Source: Oscillospiraceae bacterium
Lineage (GTDB): Bacteria; Bacillota; Clostridia; Oscillospirales; Ruminococcaceae
Assembly: GCA_022793675.1 (NCBI GenBank)
Contig: JAAWDH010000049.1
Span: forward strand, 1 to 64,000
Length of the DNA stretch: 64,000 nucleotides
Direction: 5' to 3'
This document shows, piece by piece, positions 42,710 through 50,008 of this stretch (the first letter of the stretch is position 1; each line of letters opens with the position of its first letter). Made by a program: the position numbers and the translations under genes. The notes below the pieces were generated by a model. That model did no database searches. It was not told the DNA's origin and worked only from the letters and a program-made list of their open reading frames with translations.

Positions 42710-45343
42710 ATGCAAAAGAAGTTTGTTTACCTTTTCACCGAAGGTAACGGCACCATGCGCGAACTGCTGGGCGGCAAGGGCGCAAACCTCGCCGAGATGA
42801 CCAACCTGGGCCTGCCGGTCCCCCAGGGCTTCACCATCACCACCGAAGCCTGCACCCAGTATTATGAGGACGGCCGTAAAATCAATGACGGTATCCAGGC
42901 CGAGATTATGGAATATGTTTCCAAAATGGAAGAGATCACCGGCAAGAAGTTCGGCGACCACGACAACCCCCTGCTGGTTTCTGTCCGCTCCGGCGCGCGC
43001 GCTTCGATGCCCGGCATGATGGACACCATCCTGAACCTGGGCCTCAACGAAGAAGTCGTCGAGGTTATGGCCGAAAAGTCCAACAACCCCCGCTGGGCTT
43101 GGGACTGCTACAGAAGGTTTATCCAGATGTACTCCGACGTCGTTATGGAAGTCGGCAAGAAATATTTCGAGCAGCTGATCGATAAGATGAAGGAAGAGAA
43201 GGGCGTGACCCAGGACGTTGACCTGTCCGCCGACGACCTCAAAACCCTTGCTTCCCAGTTTAAGGCTGAATATAAGGCCAAGATCGGCGAAGATTTCCCC
43301 GCCGACCCCAAAGAGCAGCTGATGGGCGCAATCAAGGCCGTTTTCCGTTCTTGGGACAACCCCCGCGCCAATGTTTACCGCCGCGACAATGATATCCCCT
43401 ACAGCTGGGGCACCGCTGTCAACGTACAGTCGATGGCCTTTGGCAACATGGGCGACGACTGCGGCACCGGCGTTGCTTTCACCCGCGACCCTGCTACCGG
43501 CGAGAAGGGCCTGTTCGGCGAATTCTTGACCAATGCCCAGGGTGAGGACGTCGTTGCCGGCGTGCGCACCCCAATGCATATCACCGAGATGGAGCAGAAG
43601 TTCCCTGAAGCTTTCAAGCAGTTCAAAGAGGTCTGCTCTACCCTTGAGAACCATTACCGTGATATGCAGGATATGGAATTCACTGTCGAGCACGGCAAAC
43701 TGTATATGCTCCAGACCAGAAATGGCAAGCGTACTGCCCAGGCTGCACTGAAGATTGCCTGCGACCTGGTTGACGAGGGTATGCGCACCGAGCAGGAAGC
43801 AGTTGAGATGATCGACCCCCGCAACCTCGATACCTTGCTGCATCCTCAGTTTGACGCCAAGGCGCTGAAGGCTGCGACCCCTGCTGGCAAGGGTTTGGGT
43901 GCTTCCCCCGGGGCTGCCTGCGGCAAGATTGTCTTCACTGCTGAAGACGCCAAAGAGTGGGCTGCCAAGGGCGAAAAGGTCGTTCTGGTCCGCCTGGAAA
44001 CCTCCCCTGAAGATATCGAAGGCATGAAGGCTGCCCAGGGCATCCTCACCGTCCGCGGTGGTATGACCTCCCACGCTGCCGTTGTGGCCCGCGGCATGGG
44101 TACCTGCTGTGTTTCCGGCTGCGCCGAGATCAACATGGACGAGGAAAACAAGAAGTTCGAGCTGGCTGGCAAGACCTACCATGAGGGCGATTACATCTCC
44201 CTGGACGGCTCTACCGGCAATATTTATGACGGCGTAATCCCCACGGTTCCCGCTTCTATCGCCGGCGAGTTCGGCCGCGTTATGGCTTGGGCTGACAAGT
44301 ACCGCCAGCTGCAGGTTCGTACCAACGCCGATACCCCTACCGACGCTAAGAAAGCCCGCGAGCTGGGCGCAGAAGGTATTGGCCTTTGCCGTACTGAGCA
44401 TATGTTCTTTGATTCCGACCGCATCCCCGCCATCCGCGAGATGATCTGCTCCGACACCGTTGAGCAGCGTGAAGCGGCCTTGGCGAAGCTGGAGCCAATG
44501 CAGCAGGGCGACTTCGAGGCCCTTTACGAGGCGCTGGAAGGCTGCCCCGTCACCATCCGTTTCCTGGATCCTCCGCTGCATGAGTTTGTCCCCACCGATG
44601 AAAAGGACATCGAGGCCCTGGCCAACACGATGGGCAAGACCGTTGCCGACATCAAGGCCATCATTGCCTCCCTGCATGAATTTAACCCGATGATGGGCCA
44701 TCGCGGCTGCCGTCTGGCTGTCACCTACCCTGAAATCGCTGTCATGCAGACCAAAGCCGTCATCAAGGCTGCTTTGAATGTGCAGAAGCGCCATGCCGAT
44801 TGGACCATCGTGCCTGAAATCATGATCCCGCTGGTTGGCGAGGTCAAAGAGCTGGCCTATGTTAAGAAGGTCGTCACCGATACCGCCGATGCTGTTATTA
44901 AGGAAGCTGGTTCCGATATGCACTACAAAGTCGGTACGATGATTGAGATCCCTAGGGCGGCCCTCACCGCCGATGAGATTGCCAAGGAAGCTGAGTTCTT
45001 CTCCTTCGGCACCAATGACCTGACCCAGATGACCTTCGGCTTCAGCCGCGACGACGCTGGGAAGTTTTTAAGCGCTTACTATGACCGCAAAATCTACGAG
45101 AACGATCCCTTTGCTAAGATCGACCAGACCGGCGTTGGCAAGCTGGTCAAGATGGCTGCCGATCTGGGCCGTCAGACCCGCCCCGACATCAAGCTGGGCA
45201 TCTGCGGCGAACATGGCGGCGACCCCTCTTCCGTCGAATTCTGCCACAACGTTGGCCTGACTTACGTTTCCTGCTCGCCTTTCCGCGTGCCGATTGCACG
45301 TCTGGCAGCAGCACAGGCCGCTATCAAGAATCCCCGCAAATAA
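42710..45343 (+). CDS. ppdK: Pyruvate, phosphate dikinase
   Basis: 877 residues, full length. The N-terminal nucleotide-binding domain starts FTEGNGTMRELLGGKGANLAEM; the phospho-His domain has GGMTSHAAVVARGMG with the catalytic His; the C-terminal PEP/pyruvate barrel contains FGTNDLTQMTFGFSRDD and GICGEHGGDP. It interconverts pyruvate, ATP and phosphate with PEP, AMP and pyrophosphate; in anaerobes it often runs toward ATP or allows gluconeogenesis. Codon use is strongly biased (GGC, AAG, ATC), as in a highly expressed gene. Ribosome site GGAGGT. Confidence 0.97.
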   Translation: MQKKFVYLFTEGNGTMRELLGGKGANLAEMTNLGLPVPQGFTITTEACTQYYEDGRKINDGIQAEIMEYVSKMEEITGKKFGDHDNPLLVSVRSGARASMPGMMDTILNLGLNEEVVEVMAEKSNNPRWAWDCYRRFIQMYSDVVMEVGKKYFEQLIDKMKEEKGVTQDVDLSADDLKTLASQFKAEYKAKIGEDFPADPKEQLMGAIKAVFRSWDNPRANVYRRDNDIPYSWGTAVNVQSMAFGNMGDDCGTGVAFTRDPATGEKGLFGEFLTNAQGEDVVAGVRTPMHITEMEQKFPEAFKQFKEVCSTLENHYRDMQDMEFTVEHGKLYMLQTRNGKRTAQAALKIACDLVDEGMRTEQEAVEMIDPRNLDTLLHPQFDAKALKAATPAGKGLGASPGAACGKIVFTAEDAKEWAAKGEKVVLVRLETSPEDIEGMKAAQGILTVRGGMTSHAAVVARGMGTCCVSGCAEINMDEENKKFELAGKTYHEGDYISLDGSTGNIYDGVIPTVPASIAGEFGRVMAWADKYRQLQVRTNADTPTDAKKARELGAEGIGLCRTEHMFFDSDRIPAIREMICSDTVEQREAALAKLEPMQQGDFEALYEALEGCPVTIRFLDPPLHEFVPTDEKDIEALANTMGKTVADIKAIIASLHEFNPMMGHRGCRLAVTYPEIAVMQTKAVIKAALNVQKRHADWTIVPEIMIPLVGEVKELAYVKKVVTDTADAVIKEAGSDMHYKVGTMIEIPRAALTADEIAKEAEFFSFGTNDLTQMTFGFSRDDAGKFLSAYYDRKIYENDPFAKIDQTGVGKLVKMAADLGRQTRPDIKLGICGEHGGDPSSVEFCHNVGLTYVSCSPFRVPIARLAAAQAAIKNPRK

Positions 45344-45370
45344 GCTGAAAAGCCTTATTTGCTGAATGGA

Positions 45371-45459
45371 TTGCGCCGGAAACCCAGCGATGGTTTTCCG
45401 GCGCAGCCATCTTAAAAGGCCAACGGTTCCGGGTTCAGCCGGCCGTTGGCCTTTGTTTT
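45371..45459 (+). terminator. Tandem hairpins/terminator after ppdK
   Basis: A first stem TGCGCCGGAAA/TTTTCCGGCGCA is followed by a 12-bp stem AAAGGCCAACGG (45415-45426 with 45443-45454) and GTTTTG. The second is the rho-independent terminator. Confidence 0.85.
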
Positions 45460-45461
45460 GC

Positions 45462-45776
45462 CTAATCAAGCAGCAGTTCCCGTAGGATTGGCGGCAGCAG
45501 GGCTGGAAAAGCTTCAAAAAAATCCTGCTGGCTTTCGCTTAACGAAAGCGGCAGCATCCATTCTTGTGAAAACCAACGGAAAGTCAGCCGCCTGCCTGCA
45601 TCCCCTTCATCCAGCAGCAACGCCGCCGCTTCCCCTTCTGGGGGAGAAACCATCATCCGGCAGCGGTAGTCCACCGTAATCAGCCCGGCAGCTGTTATAA
45701 AAAGCATCATTGTCAGGTAAAAAGACAACCAGAAAGCCCGGAAGTCGCGCCGGGCTTTCCTTTTGTTTGTCTGCAT
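45462..45776 (-). CDS. Small membrane protein of unknown function, downstream of spoIIP
   Basis: 104 residues. A basic N-terminus (KRKARRDFR) precedes one membrane helix (about 15-34, FWLSFYLTMMLFITAAGLI), followed by a short acidic and leucine-rich tail. AAGGAGG stands eight bases before the ATG and the gene begins 24 bases after spoIIP, so it is probably co-transcribed. I do not recognise a family. The context suggests a sporulation-related role, which is inference. Confidence 0.65.
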   Translation of the reverse strand: MQTNKRKARRDFRAFWLSFYLTMMLFITAAGLITVDYRCRMMVSPPEGEAAALLLDEGDAGRRLTFRWFSQEWMLPLSLSESQQDFFEAFPALLPPILRELLLD

Positions 45777-45800
45777 CAGGCATCCTCCTTTTCAGGCGGG

Positions 45801-47045
45801 TCATTCCCGCATCCCGTTAAGGAGTCTGCCCAAAGAATCGCCGATCCATTCGCCGGATTTCAGGGCCTGTTCCAGGGTGTTGCCATGGCTGCCGACTTCA
45901 ATCAGGATTGACCCAGTGGTTAGGTGCTGGTTGTATTTGCGGTAGTCAAAAAGCAGCGGCCTGGTGAAGCCAGGATGGTCGGTTTCCATCTGCACCTGCA
46001 AAGCGCCGGCAAAGCTGAGGTTTTTCATATAATCGGGATAATTCATATTGCCGTTGTCGCAGCCGCTGATGATCATGACCTGGGCGGCAGTGCCTTCGTC
46101 GGTAACTGTGACTGGGGCGGTGACGGTGCTGCCGGAAATAATCGCGTCGCGGTGGATATCCAGCACGACTTTGATACTGGGGTATTGGGCTAGATATCCC
46201 TTGACCGTTACCGCTGAACGGTCATAAGAGCCGTTGTAGGAAGGATGGTCATGCTGGGTCTTGTCGTGGAGCACGCCAATGCCCGCCGCTTCCAGCCGCT
46301 CGGCGATAACATCGCCCACAGCGGCCATATTTTTGGCGTTATTGGTGCTGCGGGTGGGAAGGGAGGTATCATAATAATCGCCAGTAAAAGGAAGGTAGCT
46401 TTCGGTAGTATGGGTGTGCATAATCAGCACTTGGGGCGCATCGCCCGGGTCGACGGTGAAATAAGGCGGGTTTTCAAGCTGGGCGAGGATTTCATTGCTG
46501 GAATGGCTGGTGCAGTTTTTGATAAATCCAGCTTCCAAAGGGATAAAAATATTAGAGGGGGCCGCTGTGTAAGTCTTATGCACCAGCGCTGCCTTATTTT
46601 CTTCAGGGATTTCCGGTTCAGAAACGGCTGGCTCTGATATTCCAGGCTCTGATACGCTTGACGCTGACGAAACAGGCTCTGATGATGCCGGTTCAGAGGA
46701 GGCCGGCTCTGACGCAGAAGGCTCTGCAATATCTTCTGAAGTTTCGGGTTCAGAAATATCGGATGATACTGGCGCTTCAGGTTCGGGCGGTGTTGGCTTA
46801 GAGCCCGGATCGGAAGCGGGCACGTTGGGGGTTTCAGGCTGCGGCAGCGCCGTCAGCAGCTTAGCCGAAAGCAGGATCCCTTGCTGCAAATGGGGGAGTC
46901 TGGGGGCAAGTCCCATGCTGGCGGTGAGAATAGCAGCGACAATCAGTACCGGAAGCGCTTTGGTTTTAAAGGCAGCAGGCAGCAGGCGGCGGGGTTCTTT
47001 GGGGGCGGATGGGCGGGGGAGGCGGCCATAAAGTCGGGTTCTCAC
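45801..47045 (-). CDS. spoIIP: Stage II sporulation protein P
   Basis: 414 residues. An N-terminal membrane anchor (about 32-50), a Pro/Ser/Glu repeat-rich linker (about 70-155, with many SEP units) and a C-terminal peptidoglycan hydrolase domain with VLIMHTHTTESYLP, LDIHRDA and EVGSHGNTLEQA. SpoIIP has amidase and endopeptidase activity and works with SpoIID and SpoIIM in engulfment of the forespore. Its presence indicates an endospore former. The long SEP linker is unusual in composition. Start GTG at 47045, with AAAGGA about a dozen bases upstream. Confidence 0.9.
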   Translation of the reverse strand: MRTRLYGRLPRPSAPKEPRRLLPAAFKTKALPVLIVAAILTASMGLAPRLPHLQQGILLSAKLLTALPQPETPNVPASDPGSKPTPPEPEAPVSSDISEPETSEDIAEPSASEPASSEPASSEPVSSASSVSEPGISEPAVSEPEIPEENKAALVHKTYTAAPSNIFIPLEAGFIKNCTSHSSNEILAQLENPPYFTVDPGDAPQVLIMHTHTTESYLPFTGDYYDTSLPTRSTNNAKNMAAVGDVIAERLEAAGIGVLHDKTQHDHPSYNGSYDRSAVTVKGYLAQYPSIKVVLDIHRDAIISGSTVTAPVTVTDEGTAAQVMIISGCDNGNMNYPDYMKNLSFAGALQVQMETDHPGFTRPLLFDYRKYNQHLTTGSILIEVGSHGNTLEQALKSGEWIGDSLGRLLNGMRE

Positions 47046-47240
47046 GAGGCGTCAGTCCTTTCAGCGGACAGGCTGTCCGCGCAGTCGGGGTTTAGGGGAT
47101 GTTAGAAATGTATGAGCCAGCCCCCCTTTTTATGCGGCGGCCGGCTGTGCCGGCAGACAGTTCGCGTTTGCCGCCTGGCTCTGCTCGGCGGCTTGTAGGC
47201 AAAAACATCGCGTGAGATGTCGCGGCTGGTCAGTAATCGT
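47046..47240. other. Non-coding gap upstream of repeat copy F
   Basis: GC-rich sequence with several short inverted repeats (such as GACAGGCTGTC near 47075 and GCCGGCTGTGCCGGC near 47140). I see no supported gene. Confidence 0.4.
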
Positions 47241-47347
47241 TATCGACGCAGTAGGCGTGCAAAGCTGTGCTGACGTGTACCCTGGCGACTAAAAGTCTTT
47301 GCTAAGCTTTCTTCAGAAAGCGTCGTACTTTTCGTATCCATCGTATC
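47241..47347 (+). repeat. Dispersed intergenic repeat, copy F (plus orientation)
   Basis: TCGACGCAGTAGGCG, GTACCCTGGCGACTAAAAG, TCTTTGCTAAGCTTTC, GCTTTCTTCAGAAAGC and CGTCGTAC in order, with a CGTATC tail. It is nearly identical to copy D in the core. Confidence 0.8.
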
Positions 47348-47377
47348 TCTCTGCTTTGGTAAAATTAAAAAAAGGGG

Positions 47378-47406
47378 TTGATTTTTTGGGAAAAGTGTGC
47401 TATACT
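47378..47406 (+). promoter_or_regulatory. Promoter of the rimP-nusA-infB operon
   Basis: TTGATT (47378-47383), 17 bases, TATACT (47401-47406). Confidence 0.85.
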
Positions 47407-47432
47407 GAACAAAGTAAAATAATGAGTATGAT

Positions 47433-47488
47433 GAAAGGCTGGGAAAAACTCCCGGTCTTTCGTTTATGTCCGGGCAGGAAAACTGTCC
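47433..47488 (+). promoter_or_regulatory. Structured leader of rimP
   Basis: A 12-bp hairpin GAAAGGCTGGGA (47433-47444 with 47450-47461, two G-T pairs) is followed by a second hairpin GGGCAG/CTGTCC (about 47472-47488). Similar leaders precede rimP/nusA operons in other bacteria. No T-tract, so not a terminator. Confidence 0.55.
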
Positions 47489-47500
47489 GCTTGGGAAAGG

Positions 47501-47998
47501 ATGAGCCGTAAAACCGTGAATAAGAACGAAATTATCAAAACTGTGTGGGGGATGGCCGAACCGCTTGCTGAAGAACTTGGACTGATTCTCTGGGATGTAC
47601 AGTTTTTGAAAGAAGGGGCCAGCTGGTCGCTGCGGATTGTGATCGACCGGGAGGGCGGCGTCGATATGGACGCCTGCGAGGCGATGTCTAGGGCTATCGA
47701 CCCCAAGCTGGACGAGGCCGACCCCATTGACGAAAGCTATACGCTGGAAGTCTGGTCGGCAGGGCTTGACCGGCCGCTGACCCGTGATTTCCATTTTGAA
47801 CAGAGCATCGGGCTGCCGGTGACAATCGGGCTGTTTACGCCGCTTGACGGCGACCGTGAACCAGTGATGACTTTAAAGGCCTACCATGGCAAAACTATCA
47901 CCGCTGTGGACGAAGCTGGGGCAGAGCATAAATTTACGCTGTCAGAGCTGCGGTTTGTCCGGCGTAAAGACGAAATATCCTTTGATTTTAAGGACTGA
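47501..47998 (+). CDS. rimP: Ribosome maturation factor RimP
   Basis: 165 residues. The N-terminal domain holds LGLILWDVQFLKEG and LRIVIDREGGVDMDACEAMSRAI, and YTLEVWSAGLDRPL is the family signature; a C-terminal SH3-like domain follows. RimP assists 30S subunit maturation. The ATG at 47501 directly abuts GGGAAAGG, so initiation at the GTG at 47516 is possible. First gene of the rimP-to-ribF operon. Confidence 0.95.
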   Translation: MSRKTVNKNEIIKTVWGMAEPLAEELGLILWDVQFLKEGASWSLRIVIDREGGVDMDACEAMSRAIDPKLDEADPIDESYTLEVWSAGLDRPLTRDFHFEQSIGLPVTIGLFTPLDGDREPVMTLKAYHGKTITAVDEAGAEHKFTLSELRFVRRKDEISFDFKD

Positions 47999-48030
47999 GC
48001 TGAAAAGGCAGGAAAGGTTGGATTTGAAAA

Positions 48031-49335
48031 ATGAATAACGAGTTTTTTGAGGCGCTGCAGATGTTGGGGATGGAAAAAGGCATCAGCCCTGAATACCTGA
48101 TTGAGAAAATCAGCAACGCCATTGTCATCGCCGTCAAAAAGGACTACGAGGTCAACGACAACGTCAGTGTGACCATCGACCCAGAGACCTTCAAATTCGA
48201 TGTGGCTATCACCAAAACGGTGGTGGAAATCGTCGAAATCCCCGAGCTGGAGATCCTGCTGGACGAAGCGCTGGCCTATGACCCAGCAGCCAAAATAGGG
48301 CTGCCGATTACGATGCATCTGGAGACCCGCCAGTTTGGCCGCATTGCCGCCCAGACCGCCAAACACGTCATCCGCCAAGGTATCCGCGAGGCGGAGCGCG
48401 CGCAGATGCTGGAACAGTTCAAAAATAAAGTCTACGAAGTGGTCACCGCTGTGGTGCAGAAAATCCAGCCTGGCACGGGCAACGCTACAGTCGAAATTGA
48501 CAAGAACGAAGTGCTGCTGTTCAAAAACGACCAGCTGCCAAACGACGACCTCCGGGAAGGCGACCGTATCAAGGTATATGTGGTGGATGTCGTCAACCTG
48601 GAAAAACGCTGTTCGCTGAAAATTTCCCGCACCCACAGGGAGTTGGTCAAACGGCTTTTTGAAATGGAAGTCCCCGAAATTTTTGAGGGCGTGGTTGAAG
48701 TGAAGGCCATTTCCCGTGAAGCCGGTTCCCGCACCAAAATTGCCGTCTGGAGCAAAAATCCCGACGTTGACCCCATTGGGGCCTGTATTGGCCCCGGCGG
48801 CAGCCGTATCAATGTAATCGTTAAAGAGCTGAAGGGCGAAAAAGTGGACATTATCCCCTATTCTGATGATGAAGCCGCCTTTATCAAAGCGGCGTTGGCG
48901 CCGGCGACAGTGGTGGGGGTGACGCTGCTGCCTGGGACCGATAGGGCCTGCCGGGTGGTGGTGCCGGATAACCAGCTTTCGCTGGCCATCGGCAACAAAG
49001 GGCAGAACGCCAAGCTGGCGGCCCGTTTGACTGGCTATAAAATCGATATCCGCCCGGAGAGCAACCCCGTGACTCCCGAAGACCTGGAGCGCGACCACGA
49101 ACGCGAACAGCAGCTGTTGGAAGCAGAACGCCTGTCGGCAGGTGAAGAGAAAGACGCATCGCTGGAGCTGGACGGCACGGCAGACGAAGAAACATTGCTG
49201 GGCGCCGACGAAGCCCCTGCCGCCGTTGAAGCGGCAGCTGATATTGAAGATATTGAAGAAGAATCCCAAGCGGAAGAAACCCCAACAGAAGAGGGAACTG
49301 AAGAAAAAGACGGCGCTGGCTGCAGCGAAGACTAA
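48031..49335 (+). CDS. nusA: Transcription termination/antitermination factor NusA
   Basis: 434 residues. An N-terminal RNA polymerase-binding domain (1-about 135), an S1 domain (about 140-205) and two KH domains (GACIGPGGSRINVIVKEL and LAIGNKGQNAKLAARLTG) are present. A low-complexity Glu/Ala-rich tail of about 80 residues (from about 355) follows. NusA modulates pausing and termination. The acidic tail is lineage-specific and does not correspond to the E. coli AR domains. Confidence 0.96.
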   Translation: MNNEFFEALQMLGMEKGISPEYLIEKISNAIVIAVKKDYEVNDNVSVTIDPETFKFDVAITKTVVEIVEIPELEILLDEALAYDPAAKIGLPITMHLETRQFGRIAAQTAKHVIRQGIREAERAQMLEQFKNKVYEVVTAVVQKIQPGTGNATVEIDKNEVLLFKNDQLPNDDLREGDRIKVYVVDVVNLEKRCSLKISRTHRELVKRLFEMEVPEIFEGVVEVKAISREAGSRTKIAVWSKNPDVDPIGACIGPGGSRINVIVKELKGEKVDIIPYSDDEAAFIKAALAPATVVGVTLLPGTDRACRVVVPDNQLSLAIGNKGQNAKLAARLTGYKIDIRPESNPVTPEDLERDHEREQQLLEAERLSAGEEKDASLELDGTADEETLLGADEAPAAVEAAADIEDIEEESQAEETPTEEGTEEKDGAGCSED

Positions 49336-49361
49336 TCTGATAAAGAAAGGCAGGGAGGTAT

Positions 49362-49655
49362 GTGGCAGGTGTCAAGAAAATCCCGATGAGAATGTGTACC
49401 GGCTGCGGCGAGATGAAGCCGAAAAAAGAGCTGGTGCGGGTTGTGCGCAGTAAGGAAGGCGAGATTTCGCTGGATCTGGTGGGCAAGAAGCCCGGCAGGG
49501 GCGCATATGTTTGCAGGAGCCTCGACTGCCTGAAAAAGGCCCGCAAGGCCCGGCGGCTGGAACGGGGGTTTTCCTGTAAAATCCCAGAAGAACTTTACGA
49601 TGCGATGGAAGCCGAGATGGCTGCGGCAGGCGCTGTGCCGGAGGTGAAGGGATGA
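49362..49655 (+). CDS. rnpM: RNase P modulator RnpM (YlxR)
   Basis: 97 residues. It has the diagnostic N-terminus RMCTGCGEMKPKKELVRVVR and GRGAYVCRSLDCLKKA of the YlxR (DUF448) family; in B. subtilis the protein binds RNase P RNA and nucleoid DNA. The GTG start at 49362 follows AGGGAGGTA. It overlaps the next gene by four bases. Confidence 0.93.
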   Translation: MAGVKKIPMRMCTGCGEMKPKKELVRVVRSKEGEISLDLVGKKPGRGAYVCRSLDCLKKARKARRLERGFSCKIPEELYDAMEAEMAAAGAVPEVKG

Positions 49656-49954
49656 AACCCCAGTTTGCGCCGACGCTTGGGCTTTGTATGCGGGCCGGGA
49701 AGCTTGTTTTCGGACTGGATACCGTGCGGGCGGCGGCAAAAGAAGGGAAGGCGGCGCTGATAGTGACGGCTGCCGACCTTTCGGAAAAATCCGCTAAAGA
49801 AGCTGCGTTTGCAGCCGGGAAAGAGGGCGTCCCTTATCGGGCGCTGCCGCTGACGATGGAGGCCTTCCGGCAGGCCATCGGGAAAAAGACCGGCGTGGCC
49901 GCCGTAACCGACGAAGGGTTTGCGGCAAAGCTTCTGGCGCTATATGAAGAATAA
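49652..49954 (+). CDS. ylxQ: Ribosomal L7Ae-family protein YlxQ
   Basis: 100 residues of the L7Ae/L30e/S12e/Gadd45 fold, with LCMRAGKLVFGLDTV and LIVTAADLSEKSAKEA. YlxQ proteins bind K-turn-type RNA and are encoded between rnpM and infB in Firmicutes. The start overlaps the rnpM stop (ATGA), supporting coupled translation. Confidence 0.92.
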   Translation: MKPQFAPTLGLCMRAGKLVFGLDTVRAAAKEGKAALIVTAADLSEKSAKEAAFAAGKEGVPYRALPLTMEAFRQAIGKKTGVAAVTDEGFAAKLLALYEE

Positions 49955-50008
49955 GCCGTCCCCAGCGGCTTTTGAAAAACGAAAATCGAAAGGACATGGT
50001 TCTATATT

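Noticed and set aside
42665..44923. 752-codon open frame on the minus strand opposite ppdK
   Set aside because: It is a shadow of strongly biased codons in ppdK, with no ribosome site and low-complexity His/Gly/Leu-rich product. PPDK on the plus strand is certain.
47881..49269. 462-codon minus-strand frame opposite nusA
   Set aside because: Its composition is the complement of nusA codons, with no start signal and no recognisable domain.
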